DNA of 64,000 nucleotides from Anaerolineae bacterium (GTDB lineage: Bacteria > Chloroflexota > Anaerolineae > 4572-78 > J111). The stretch's first letter is position 1. Every line of letters begins with the position of its first letter. The DNA is taken from contig JAKLJP010000038.1 of NCBI GenBank assembly GCA_023151115.1, forward strand, positions 11,395-75,394. The letters run 5' to 3'. The position numbers were made by a program, and so were the translations under genes. The notes below the pieces were generated by a model. That model did no database searches and was not told the DNA's origin. It saw only the letters and a program-made list of their open reading frames with translations. This document shows positions 23,952 through 32,166 of this stretch, piece by piece.

Positions 23952-25058
23952 TTATTTCAGCCGCATCTCACGTTCATCGGTTTCAGTTAGAAACTGGCCT
24001 TCCCGTGCTAATTGATAATTCATTAGACGGATAAAATCACCAGCGGGAAAGTGTTCGGTGCAAAGTGTATCGGCATAATCAATAAGCAAAGGAAATCCCT
24101 TTTCCCGTTGTAACAAAGAGTCACGGGCAATAATGGCAGCGGCAAGATCAAATGTATCACGATGAGCATGAAACATGTAAGGCCGTTGACCAATTTTGAT
24201 AACACCTGTAAGAATACGCGACGCTTTCTTACGCAAAAATTCTTCCATATGTTCAAATTCACGAGGTCGCCACTTACCTGGAGCCATAAAATTCTCATCT
24301 TCAGCCAATTCATCTCCCAGAGAAAATTTTTCATCCACCATATATTCACCAGACTTTAAAGCTGTTCCAAGAGTTATATAATCATTGTAACGCGAGGTAG
24401 AAATGATGCTAAATATTTTGGGGTCGGCAATTAGTTTTTTTAAAATATCCAGAGTGGTATAAAGCGCCCTCAACCTACCCAGTCCCGTCATCAGTTCAAA
24501 GGGTAGTAATGGCCCGTGTAACAATTTGTAATTGCTCTTATATTCAGAGCGTATAGCCACTTCACGTTCCCGATATAGCATTAAAGCCCGAATGACAAGC
24601 GCCGAGACAGGCTGATTTTTTGGTTCACGCCGTTTTAATACTTCGAGAACATCCTCGGTGTCATTCCGCAAATTTGCCTCAGAAATGTAGTATGAGTGAC
24701 GTATTTTCTCATTAAGGTAATTAACGGCTACTACACCAATTTGACAGCGAATACCCGAAAGCATTTGATGTCTAGCAACTGTCCCATCAATACCAATAAC
24801 TTGTCCATTAAATAATAGCTTTTCAGCAGTTGCCAGATTTGAGTCATAATTTCTTAATGTATAACCACGCTCTAAAACTTCTGTGCGCAATGCTTCACGA
24901 ATACGCTTTTCACGGGTAATATCCTCCCGCATTTCTTTTTCATAATGGGCCGGAGCTTCAGTAATGAATTGGCTGTAGTTGTGCCACTGTTTTTGGGCTA
25001 ATAAATCTTTAAACGTAACACTATTCTCATCAGAAGATTTACTCATTGTCAATTTCAT
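23952..25058 (-). CDS. nurA: NurA-domain nuclease
   Basis: A 368-residue NurA-family protein. NurA nucleases cut single-stranded DNA and degrade DNA 5'-3' with Mn2+, usually bound to HerA. Visible hallmarks are the first metal Asp in VIGIDGT (Asp91), the HGPLLPFE segment (about residue 180) and a C-terminal block ARDSLLQREKGFPLLIDYAD containing the conserved acidic and basic residues. The N-terminus is a charged helix. The start used overlaps the 3' end of the methylase fusion by 20 bases; an in-frame ATG at 25046 leaves an eight-base overlap and is equally possible. Either way translation is coupled. It is larger than some archaeal NurA proteins. Confidence 0.8.
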   Translation of the reverse strand: MKLTMSKSSDENSVTFKDLLAQKQWHNYSQFITEAPAHYEKEMREDITREKRIREALRTEVLERGYTLRNYDSNLATAEKLLFNGQVIGIDGTVARHQMLSGIRCQIGVVAVNYLNEKIRHSYYISEANLRNDTEDVLEVLKRREPKNQPVSALVIRALMLYREREVAIRSEYKSNYKLLHGPLLPFELMTGLGRLRALYTTLDILKKLIADPKIFSIISTSRYNDYITLGTALKSGEYMVDEKFSLGDELAEDENFMAPGKWRPREFEHMEEFLRKKASRILTGVIKIGQRPYMFHAHRDTFDLAAAIIARDSLLQREKGFPLLIDYADTLCTEHFPAGDFIRLMNYQLAREGQFLTETDEREMRLK

Positions 25059-27267
25059 TTTCTTGCGCTTTTATGGCTTCCACCAGTACCTCGCCTATTG
25101 CTTGCGCCATTATAGGGGGTACAGCATTACCAATTTGAATAAACTGCGCCCCACGGCTTCCACAAAAAATATAGTCATCCGGGAAAGACTGAATCCGGGC
25201 CGCTTCACGAACAGAGAGTGACCGAATCTGGCGGTCTGGATCAGGATGAACAAAGCTATTGCCATCTTTGTGCAAATGGGAAACTATCGTTTTAGATTGA
25301 CCTTCCCACTGCAAACGGTAATATTTATCGTGAAAGTTTTTGACTTCATAGTTCTTAAAAAATTGCTTTGTCATCCCTATCCGACTAACTAAGTCCTGGT
25401 AAGTTTCCCCTTCTTTTAATTCAGAATAGAGCCTAACATCATCCTCATTGTTAAAACGACTAACATGATTGAACAATATATGGGTATTTCCTCTGATTTG
25501 AAACCGCTCAAGATATCGTTGATCCCATTCAATATTTCTCCCAATACCATTCGAGTGAGCTGCTACCCATTGACCATCAGATACAGACAATCGGGGCAGA
25601 TCATATAGGGCATGCTTTAAAGTCGTCATTTGCCCTTCTTGAATATTTTGCTTAAATTTCTCTAAATTTGGTATTGGTTCTCCCTGTCGAGTGCCAAAAA
25701 TGAAGAAACGGTGACGATTTTGGGGGATATAAAAATTAACCGCCTCTAACAGGCATACTTTAACCTGATACCCTAACCTCTCAAGACTTTCAGCAATATG
25801 GTCGGCATAAGTTTTTTCTTTTTTAATACTGGCGCTACCTAAACCCGGCACATTTTCAATAACTACATACCGGGGCTTTAACTCTCTGGCAACTCTAAGC
25901 ATTGCTTTGAAAAGGTGATTTCGTTTATCCTCAGTAAACCTGTAATCAGACCCAAAACTTTTATCACCATTCTCATACTTGTGGGGTACACGATTGCCCA
26001 TCATGGAGTAGCCTTGACACGGCGGGCCACCCACTAGCAAATCTAATTCCTGACCCTTGAGTAAATTGCGTAATTGCTTTAACTTGACCCGACGCGCATC
26101 ACTCTGAATTTCATCTTCAATAATGGCTTCATCGGGTATCTCTGGATGATTTAACCGATAAGTACGAATAGCATCAGGATTGTTATCAATGGCGGCAACT
26201 ATTTTGAAACCAGCCCGACTCAAACCAAGAGAAAAACCACCCGCCCCACAAAACATATCAATGGCCAGGCTTTTTTTTTCCTCCGTATGGGCTGCTTGAG
26301 CTTTTGTTCGATAATAAGCACAAAATTTTTTGAGTTCGCACCGATCACATTCGGGAGTTTGTTTGCATATTTCTTTTCCTAAAACAACCAGATTACGATG
26401 CAAATCATTGCGTATATGAGGAGGCATCAGCAAAAGGGGTAATTCTTCTTGTGCCTTTTTGTGATCTTCTTGCCGCCAAGCAAATCCGAAATTTTTAAAG
26501 ATACCCAAGCGATCCAGCACACGGAGACAATGTGTATCGGCTGGAAAAATATCCATACCGCGAACATACATTAAAATACATGCAGCCGTTTTCTTGCCTA
26601 CACCTGGCAGTTTTTGTAGAAATTGATCCAATTGCCAGTCCGACATATTGGCAAAATCAGCCTCATCAATGCGACCAAACTCTTGACAGATGAGTCGAAG
26701 AGACCCCTGAATAAACTGCACCTTGTGGTCTTCCAGCCCACCCCCCATAATTATTGATTTCAATTCATCAGGAGGAGTCAAAGCAACCTCTTCCCAGGTG
26801 GCGTACTTTTTCTTGATGGCCCGTAATTGTTTTTCAGCGTCTTCAATTTTGGAACGACGAGTCAACAGAATATAAACCAATTCATCAATAAGGTTTTGTT
26901 GATTGCCTAACTCAGGCGAACCAAATTGTACCTTTAAAATCTCGTTGATAATACGAAGGGGGACCAGTATTTCTTTAATCAATCGTTCCCGCAATACTTC
27001 GGTTTTAATTGGTTGAGAATCAGCCGCCTGGGAAGAAGCTTCATTTCCTACTTTGTAAGTAGCTGGACGCTCCTTGATGACTGCGAGGCTAGAAGGCGAA
27101 GATAACTCAGGGGAAATATCGGATTGGCATTTTTGTAAAAAAGCTACAACTTCCTCGCGCCACTGCATCTCGGCTGAGGTCAAAACAGGAGGACGGCGGG
27201 GAAAAATCTCTGGGCCGTGGCTGGTTGGGTGATACTTCTTGGGTTCAGTGTCTTTGACTTTAGGCAT
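25039..27267 (-). CDS. Fusion of HhH-GPD DNA glycosylase/endonuclease III domain and C5-cytosine DNA methyltransferase
   Basis: A 742-residue two-enzyme protein and first gene of the operon. Residues 95-320 are endonuclease III-like: hairpin LPGVGKKTA (220-228) with the catalytic Lys, PADTH (242-246) with catalytic Asp244, and an iron-sulphur cluster C301-x5-C307-x2-C310-x5-C316. Residues 334-742 form a complete Dcm-type methylase: motif I MFCGAGGFSLG, motif IV GGPPCQGYS with nucleophile Cys417, motif VI ENVPG, motif VIII QNRHR and motif X GNAVPP. Residues 1-90 are polar and probably disordered. The MTase makes 5-methylcytosine; the glycosylase may repair T:G or excise a modified base. Free-standing glycosylases next to C5-MTases are known (MIG with M.MthTI). 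ATG 27267 has GAGG 11 bases upstream and a promoter at 27305-27333. Confidence 0.93.
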   Translation of the reverse strand: MPKVKDTEPKKYHPTSHGPEIFPRRPPVLTSAEMQWREEVVAFLQKCQSDISPELSSPSSLAVIKERPATYKVGNEASSQAADSQPIKTEVLRERLIKEILVPLRIINEILKVQFGSPELGNQQNLIDELVYILLTRRSKIEDAEKQLRAIKKKYATWEEVALTPPDELKSIIMGGGLEDHKVQFIQGSLRLICQEFGRIDEADFANMSDWQLDQFLQKLPGVGKKTAACILMYVRGMDIFPADTHCLRVLDRLGIFKNFGFAWRQEDHKKAQEELPLLLMPPHIRNDLHRNLVVLGKEICKQTPECDRCELKKFCAYYRTKAQAAHTEEKKSLAIDMFCGAGGFSLGLSRAGFKIVAAIDNNPDAIRTYRLNHPEIPDEAIIEDEIQSDARRVKLKQLRNLLKGQELDLLVGGPPCQGYSMMGNRVPHKYENGDKSFGSDYRFTEDKRNHLFKAMLRVARELKPRYVVIENVPGLGSASIKKEKTYADHIAESLERLGYQVKVCLLEAVNFYIPQNRHRFFIFGTRQGEPIPNLEKFKQNIQEGQMTTLKHALYDLPRLSVSDGQWVAAHSNGIGRNIEWDQRYLERFQIRGNTHILFNHVSRFNNEDDVRLYSELKEGETYQDLVSRIGMTKQFFKNYEVKNFHDKYYRLQWEGQSKTIVSHLHKDGNSFVHPDPDRQIRSLSVREAARIQSFPDDYIFCGSRGAQFIQIGNAVPPIMAQAIGEVLVEAIKAQENEIDNE

Positions 27268-27304
27268 TGAGCAGTACACCTCAAGGTTTATCGAAGTGTC
27301 TTAT

Positions 27305-27333
27305 ATTCTATCACACTTGTTCGGATGGCTCAA
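27305..27333 (-). promoter_or_regulatory. Promoter of the methylase-NurA-HerA-GHKL-receiver operon
   Basis: Minus strand -35 TTGAGC (27328-27333), 17-base spacer, -10 TAGAAT (27305-27310); predicted start about 30 bases before the ATG. It is the only good promoter seen for the five genes. Confidence 0.6.
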
Positions 27334-27400
27334 GCAATCTAAACAAACGCTGCCGAAACCATTCGGCGTAGTTTATAAAAACTTTGCCCAAAGTTCGAGT

Positions 27401-27507
27401 CAACATTCGGGCAATGTCGAATCAACATTCGGGGCATGTGGAAGCGATTTGCCTGCAAAAAGGAAGCAACATGCGACGCATGTTGATGGAACATGCGTCG
27501 CATGTTG
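27401..27507. repeat. Array of four related 19-bp palindromes upstream of the defence operon
   Basis: Copies at 27401-27419, 27423-27441, 27467-27485 and 27489-27507. The last two are near-perfect palindromes (CAACATGCG-A-CGCATGTTG and GAACATGCG-T-CGCATGTTG); the first two are degenerate (CAACATTCG...). They lie 68-174 bp upstream of the operon's -35 and could be regulator binding sites, recognition sites of the encoded methylase, or another repeat family. Confidence 0.55.
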
Positions 27508-27611
27508 ACTCCAGCCTGTTGAAAAAGTCGGAAGCAGGTAAATGCCTCTAACCGCCTGTAGTGGCTTGAGCTGCGAACGCAGGATAGTTCGGCAATTAGG
27601 TTATGCCCATT

Positions 27612-27640
27612 TTGCCACAATAGAATATATGTTCTATAAT
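27612..27640 (+). promoter_or_regulatory. Promoter for the SRPBCC gene
   Basis: -35 TTGCCA (27612-27617), 17-base spacer, consensus -10 TATAAT (27635-27640), 56 bp upstream of the ATG. Confidence 0.7.
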
Positions 27641-27695
27641 CTTGTTAGGCTTTCAGTTCGATTTTCTTACAGAAAGGAATGGTAAGGAGACTATT

Positions 27696-28148
27696 ATGCA
27701 AAAACTACATTATTCAATTCTAATCAACGCGCCAAAAGATAAAGTCTGGCATGCGATGCTGGACGATCAGCCCTATCGAGAGTGGACGAAGACATTTAGT
27801 GAGGGTTCGTATTACCAAGGGAGCTGGGAGAAAGGGTCAAAAATACTTTTTCTTGGCCCTGATCCAACCACAGGTGGGGAAGCCGGCATGGTCGGTCGAA
27901 TCGCCGCAAACAAACCGTATGAGTTTATTTCCATAGAGCATCTTGGTATCGTGCAAAACGGGGTTGAGGATACCACGAGTGAAGCGGCCAGAAAGTGGGC
28001 GCCGGCATTTGAAAATTACACGTTTAAAGACAAGGGTGGGGCCACCGAGGTCTTGGTGGATATAGACGTAGAAGATGAGCATGCCCAAATGTTCAACGAA
28101 ATGTGGCCGGAGGCTTTGCGGAAACTCAAGGACCTGGCAGAGAAATAG
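27696..28148 (+). CDS. SRPBCC/AHSA1-type START-fold protein
   Basis: A 150-residue protein of the SRPBCC superfamily (Bet v1/START fold with a hydrophobic cavity), opening with the typical LHYSILINAPKDKVWHAMLDD. Bacterial members of the AHSA1/polyketide-cyclase-like branch bind lipophilic ligands and mostly lack known functions. ATG 27696 is set by AAGGAGA six bases upstream. It has its own consensus promoter and is transcribed away from the methylase operon. A GTTGAAAAA/TTTTTCAAC inverted repeat (28178-28228) follows it and may terminate transcription. Confidence 0.85.
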   Translation: MQKLHYSILINAPKDKVWHAMLDDQPYREWTKTFSEGSYYQGSWEKGSKILFLGPDPTTGGEAGMVGRIAANKPYEFISIEHLGIVQNGVEDTTSEAARKWAPAFENYTFKDKGGATEVLVDIDVEDEHAQMFNEMWPEALRKLKDLAEK

Positions 28149-28177
28149 AAAGCATTTGTCGCACAAGGTTTCAGTTT

Positions 28178-28228
28178 GTTGAAAAACTACTTTTTGGTCT
28201 GATGTGGCTTGCTTTCCACTTTTTCAAC
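28178..28228. terminator. Inverted repeat after the SRPBCC gene
   Basis: Arms GTTGAAAAA (28178-28186) and TTTTTCAAC (28220-28228) in the 139-bp gap between convergent genes. A terminator is likely; a related GTTGAAAAAGT stands at 27517, so a decayed insertion-sequence end is an alternative. Confidence 0.4.
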
Positions 28229-28287
28229 GAGTTGGACAATTTAAATCTTGGAACTGCCTTAGACGTTTACTTACGATGAGGGTGCTT

Positions 28288-29754
28288 TCAGCCTGCCGCT
28301 TGCTCCTCCGGCCAGACCAGGGGCACGGTTAGCTCGACCACCACGCCCGGCCCGTCGTCGCGGTTGTAGAGGTTGGCCGTCCCCCCGGCCTCGGTCACCA
28401 GGGAGATGACCAGGGGCAGGCCGAGGCCCATACCGGGCGCTTCGCCGGTGAAATCCTTTTCGCCCTGATAATAGGGCATCCAGACCTGGGCCAACTGCTC
28501 CGGGGAGAGGGTCATGCCGTTGTCGGCAAAGCGCAGGCGGGCCTCGTTGGAGAGAAGACAGACGGCGGAAATCTCGACGCTGGGCGCGTGGTCGGGATGA
28601 AACTTTTGGGCGTTTTCCAAAATTTCGCGCACCATCAACTCGACGGCCTGGCGCGAGAGGGCGATGTGCGCTTCGTCCAACTCCTGCTGCCCGGAGACCC
28701 GCACGTTCTGTAACCCCAAATCGGCCCCAATCTCGACGGCCAGGGTGGGCAGCAAGGCCAGGTTAAAGCTGGCTTCGGGGCGGACCAGGCTGGGCGCGGT
28801 GAGATACTGCACAATATCGTCAATTTGCCCTTGCAGGCGTTGGACGCTGCGCAGCGCTCGGTTGGCCATGTCGGCCACTTCCTCGCTGGTTAACTTAGCC
28901 GCGTGCCGGGCCAGGATTTCCAGGCTGCTTTGCATGCCGATGAGCGGCGTGCGCAGCTTATGCCTGACCATCTCGTGAAAGCCGCGCATATCGCGCTGCG
29001 AGGCCACCTCGCGGGTTACGTCGCGCAGCCGCACTACCCAGCTTCGCTCCGCTTCGGCCGGGAAAACATCTACTTGCAGCCAAAAGGCGTGGGCCGAAGC
29101 CGTTTCCGGCTGCATCAGGTAGCGGGGGGCAGCCTGCCCCATCTGGGCGGGCCAGGTCTGCCAGGCTGCTTCGGGCCGGCGCTGATACTTTTTGGCCGCC
29201 AGTTCCAGAAAAGGCAGGGCAATCAGCTCATTTTGGTCCGCCGGCAGGCCCAGGTAGAGCCGGGCCTGGGGGTTGGCGTAAAGCACATCGTCGCCGGCAT
29301 TGATGATGAGATAGCCGTCGTCGGTATTTTCAACCACCCACTCAAACTTGGCCCGCTCCAAAAGAAGCTGGCGGTAGCGGTTGATCTGGGTAATGCTGCG
29401 GACGCGGGTCAGCAGTTCGGTTTGGTCAAACGGCTTGGTTACAAAGTCATCGGCCCCCAACTCCAGGCCGTGCAAGCGCGAAGCCCGGTCGTCGAGGGCG
29501 GTAATCAAAATCACCGGCACTTTGGCCAGCAGCGGGTCGGCCCGCATGCGCTGGCAGACCTCAAAGCCGTTCATGTGGGGCATCATCACGTCCATCAGGA
29601 TCAAATCCGGGGTCAGGGCCGCTGCTTTGGCCAGGGCTTCGATACCGTCGCCGGCAAAGGCCAGGTCGTACCCTTCGGCGGTCAAAAGCCTTTCCAACAG
29701 GACACGCCCTTCCGGGGCATCGTCTACAATTAATATGGTGCTGGTATTTTTCAA
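28288..29754 (-). CDS. Receiver-PAS histidine kinase
   Basis: A 488-residue kinase with reversed hybrid order: N-terminal receiver (residues 5-125, acidic pair D11-D12, phosphoacceptor Asp55 in LILMDVMMP, Lys in VTKPFD), a PAS domain (about 135-260, WVVENTDDGYLIIN), a HisKA dimerisation helix (MVRHKLRTPL, phosphoacceptor His near 273) and an HATPase domain (EILENAQKFHP, FADNGMTL, GMGLGLPL). No membrane segment, so it is cytosolic. TTG at 29754 is preferred over a GTG at 29811 because GGGAGGAG lies six bases upstream and the receiver begins directly after it. It stands alone on the minus strand and is not the partner of the island's receiver, being separated by a convergent gene and of different base composition. 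Confidence 0.9.
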   Translation of the reverse strand: MKNTSTILIVDDAPEGRVLLERLLTAEGYDLAFAGDGIEALAKAAALTPDLILMDVMMPHMNGFEVCQRMRADPLLAKVPVILITALDDRASRLHGLELGADDFVTKPFDQTELLTRVRSITQINRYRQLLLERAKFEWVVENTDDGYLIINAGDDVLYANPQARLYLGLPADQNELIALPFLELAAKKYQRRPEAAWQTWPAQMGQAAPRYLMQPETASAHAFWLQVDVFPAEAERSWVVRLRDVTREVASQRDMRGFHEMVRHKLRTPLIGMQSSLEILARHAAKLTSEEVADMANRALRSVQRLQGQIDDIVQYLTAPSLVRPEASFNLALLPTLAVEIGADLGLQNVRVSGQQELDEAHIALSRQAVELMVREILENAQKFHPDHAPSVEISAVCLLSNEARLRFADNGMTLSPEQLAQVWMPYYQGEKDFTGEAPGMGLGLPLVISLVTEAGGTANLYNRDDGPGVVVELTVPLVWPEEQAAG

Positions 29755-30359
29755 ACCGAACTCCTCCCGAAGCTGTTTCCGCTTGTCTGAGAATAGACCG
29801 GCGACCCCCACCCTAACCCTCCCTCTAATAGGGGGAGGGAAGGGAGGGGGTGCGGTCTTCGGTCAGATTTTCATGCTTCGTATGGGTGATGTGCTGCCGG
29901 CCCTTGATGACTTCTATTTTAACATGACCCTCCGGCTGCCCCAATGTGCCGATTCTCCCATTCAAGAGCATCAGAAACCCCAGAGGCAACCTTGCCAACG
30001 GCCCTCGTCCGGCGATGAAGTCGCCGGACTATCCAACAGCGCCCGATCAATTGGGCTAAAGCCGGGTTGACCCGGCGCGGTTCTCTAGCCCTGGCATGCA
30101 TGCCGGGGCGGGCCAGTCAGACGAAATATTTTCCGAACGCTTTCATTCTCCTTAAAAGACAAACCTCATAGCCTTTGAAAACCTCTGAGGTTTACTTAAC
30201 TTTCCCCCTGCTACAAAATATGGTACTATTCTATTCACTATTTGTAACTGCTCACTCATTTCAAGGCTAAGGCTGAGGCTAAGCTTGATCTCAACCCTTA
30301 GCCTCAGACTCAGCCTTAGCCTTTAATATAGCTACCCTTGAGTAGTTACGACTATTTTT
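29755..30359. other. 605-bp gene-free divergent region with hairpin repeats
   Basis: Contains a C-run/G-run palindrome (29804-29852, CCCCCACCCTAACCCTCC.. with GGGAGGG..), a group of short GC hairpins at 29995-30105 (for example CCGGCGATGAAGTCGCCGG and GCCGGGTTGACCCGGC) and a palindrome of GGCTAAGGCTGAGGCTAAG with CTTAGCCTCAGACTCAGCC (30263-30323). Open frames here have no coding character. Promoters for the kinase and the CAAX protease must lie inside but none is convincing. Confidence 0.5.
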
Positions 30360-31070
30360 ATGACTAATCTACCTTCACCCCATCCTTCTCCCCCGCCTGT
30401 GCCCTGGACGCCGCGCGATGTGGCCTGGGGTTTGCTGGTGTTTGTGCTGTGGATTGTCTTTTTTCTGGCGGTCGGCCTGGCCGGGGCGCAGTTGGAACTG
30501 CCGCTCGATACCGGGGCGGTGATTGTGTTTGGCGAGGCCATTTTGCTACTGCCGGCCTGGTACTTTGCCATCCACAAATACGGCGCAAGCTGGGCCGATT
30601 TGGGTCTGCGGCCTTTCCCGCCAGGGGCGGTGGGGCTGGGCTGCGGCTTGATGACCGCTTCGCTGCTGGTCAACCTGGTGTATGGCCTGCTGCTGGCCCA
30701 GTTTGACCTGCAAATTCAGCCGGAGATTCAGCAGATCTTTCAGGGCACCGATTTTCCCCTGGTGCTATTTTTTGGCGGAGCTATTGTCGCGCCCTTTGTC
30801 GAAGAGGTTTTCTTTCGTGGCTTTGTCTTTGCCGGCTGGCGCGGTCAGTGGGGCTGGCCGCGGGCGGCGCTGGCCAGCGCCTTTCTGTTTGCCCTGGTCC
30901 ACGTCATGCCGACCTCCCTCTTACCCATCTTTATCCTGGGGCTAATTTTTGCCTTTTTGTATCAAAGCTCCGGCTCTATCTGGCCGGCCATCTTAATGCA
31001 CATGCTCACCAACAGCGTGGCCCTCTTTTCCGCGTATGCCATCTCGCAGGGGTGGGTGTCGGTACCGTAG
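30360..31070 (+). CDS. CPBP-family intramembrane metalloprotease (CAAX protease-like)
   Basis: A 236-residue integral membrane protein with about six hydrophobic helices. The glutamic-type intramembrane protease motifs are complete: EEVFFRG (Glu148, Glu149, Arg153), His181 in FALVH, and HMLTN (His214, Asn218) in a later helix. Bacterial members process or protect small peptides, bacteriocins and prenylated-like substrates; the substrate here is unknown. The N-terminal 20 residues are proline-rich and cytosolic. ATG at 30360 begins directly after a spacer without an obvious Shine-Dalgarno. Confidence 0.9.
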   Translation: MTNLPSPHPSPPPVPWTPRDVAWGLLVFVLWIVFFLAVGLAGAQLELPLDTGAVIVFGEAILLLPAWYFAIHKYGASWADLGLRPFPPGAVGLGCGLMTASLLVNLVYGLLLAQFDLQIQPEIQQIFQGTDFPLVLFFGGAIVAPFVEEVFFRGFVFAGWRGQWGWPRAALASAFLFALVHVMPTSLLPIFILGLIFAFLYQSSGSIWPAILMHMLTNSVALFSAYAISQGWVSVP

Positions 31071-31079
31071 TGGGTCTAT

Positions 31080-31128
31080 ATTCGTCTTGCGGCTTGCGTG
31101 TCCCGTTTGTAAGACGTAACACGTTTTA
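31080..31128. repeat. GCTTGCGTGTC / AAGACGTAACACG degenerate palindrome
   Basis: Imperfect relative of the GTTGCGT palindrome at 6609-6655, with CTTGCGTGTC facing GTAAGACGTAACACG. Confidence 0.4.
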
Positions 31129-31214
31129 ACAAATCTTGAACTCACCCTAAGATAGCTCATTTTCAAATTTTATATTATAATGCATCTGACTTGAGGGGGG
31201 TAAATGAACTTGCC

Positions 31215-31775
31215 ATGTATACCATTGTTGCACCCGTACCCGAAAATTTAGCTGTCGCCGTTGAACCTTACCGTCAAAAATATGACCCGCTGGCCGGGTT
31301 AGCCCCACCCCACATTACCTTGCTCGATCCTTTTCAGTTTAGCCTGCCGCCGGAGCAGCTCTATGCCCATCTGAGTGAGATTGGCGAGGTTCACGCCCCG
31401 ATCAAGGTTTTTCTGGTCGGTTGGCATGTTCACGAAGGCAAAGAGTACCAGCTTCAACTACCCATGACCGCTGGCCAGCCGGAACTGATCGCACTGCGGC
31501 GAGAGTTGGCGACCGGTCCGCTTGGCTCTTTAGCCGGCAGCGAGAAGTCATACCAGCCGCATGTAGTGTTTGGCCGCTTTGCCGACTCGACGGCTTTGGA
31601 GCAGGCCAAAGCAGCGTTGAAAGGATTTGAGCCGCAGTTTGTTTTTAGGGTCAGCCGGCTGGAGTTGTGGCAACGAGCAGAAAGCGGCCAGCCCTGGCGC
31701 GTCGAAATGAAGTTCAGCCTAAAAGCCACCGTCGCCGGCCGCGCGCGGCGGGAAAGGGTGGAGGGGAATGTTTGA
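31215..31775 (+). CDS. 2'-5' RNA ligase family (2H phosphoesterase) protein
   Basis: A 186-residue 2H-superfamily protein (LigT/ThpR fold). The first catalytic motif is intact (PPHITLLDPF, H-x-T near residue 34). The second is PHVVFGRF near residue 117, with Val in place of the usual Thr/Ser, so cyclic-phosphodiesterase activity may be weak or altered. The ATG at 31215 matches the family start (MYTIVAPVP); a run of G residues about 14 bases upstream may act as Shine-Dalgarno. Its stop is immediately followed by the start of the pentapeptide-repeat gene, so the two are co-translated. Confidence 0.85.
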   Translation: MYTIVAPVPENLAVAVEPYRQKYDPLAGLAPPHITLLDPFQFSLPPEQLYAHLSEIGEVHAPIKVFLVGWHVHEGKEYQLQLPMTAGQPELIALRRELATGPLGSLAGSEKSYQPHVVFGRFADSTALEQAKAALKGFEPQFVFRVSRLELWQRAESGQPWRVEMKFSLKATVAGRARRERVEGNV

Positions 31776-32087
31776 ATGGAATTTACGCAAAAAGAATTAT
31801 ATCAACTGATAAACCTGGCCCGCAGCCCGCTCTGGCTGGTCGGCGCTGATTTGAGCCGGGCCAACCTGAGCCGGGCCGGCTTACGAGATGCCGATTTGGC
31901 CTGGAGCAACTTGAGCGGGGCCGACCTGCGCGGCGCTGATTTAGAAGGAGCCAGTTTAACCGGGGCTAACCTCTCCGGGGCCGATTTGCGCAACGCCAAC
32001 CTCCGCGGCGCCGATCTGGACGGAACCAACCTCGAAGGCGTTAGATTCCGCGGGGCCATCATGCCCGACGGCTCGACGCATTATTGA
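31776..32087 (+). CDS. Pentapeptide-repeat protein
   Basis: A 103-residue protein made almost entirely of A(D/N)LxG/R pentapeptide repeats from residue 24 to 95 ([20 protein letters not shown] .. [10 protein letters not shown]), which fold into a right-handed quadrilateral beta-helix. About 14 coils; no other domain. It follows the 2H protein with no gap between stop and start codon. Small proteins of this kind have no defined activity; gyrase-protecting Qnr/MfpA proteins are about twice as long. Confidence 0.88.
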   Translation: MEFTQKELYQLINLARSPLWLVGADLSRANLSRAGLRDADLAWSNLSGADLRGADLEGASLTGANLSGADLRNANLRGADLDGTNLEGVRFRGAIMPDGSTHY

Positions 32088-32089
32088 AA

Positions 32090-32166
32090 ATAGAAGATAG
32101 AGGATAGAAGATAGAGAATGGAGGATGGAGGATAGTTTTTCTCTTCCATCCACTATCTACTATCTT
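32090..32166. repeat. ATAGAGGATAGAAG 7-mer palindrome
   Basis: Direct 7-mers (ATAGAGG, ATAGAAG, ATGGAGG) on the left face CCATCCACTATCTACTATCTTCC on the right. It separates the convergent pentapeptide and hydrolase genes and could form a terminator-like hairpin. Confidence 0.6.

Larger units (their letters stand above)
17776..28260. other. AT-rich accessory (defence) island
   Basis: From just after the FHA gene to the SRPBCC gene, coding and spacer sequence is visibly richer in A and T than the flanks, with AAA/GAA/ATT codon preference where neighbours use GCC/CTG/GGC. The block holds HicA/HicB-like genes, a small hypothetical and the five-gene methylase-NurA-HerA-GHKL-receiver operon. No integrase, tRNA or clear attachment repeat is seen at either edge. 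Confidence 0.6.

Noticed and set aside
27515..28230. Insertion sequence bounded by GTTGAAAAA inverted repeats
   Set aside because: No transposase is encoded between them, and the second pair fits a simple terminator; kept only as a possible relic.
29919..30101. Small Arg-rich gene on the minus strand
   Set aside because: It is read through a set of GC hairpins, with no RBS and no recognisable domain.
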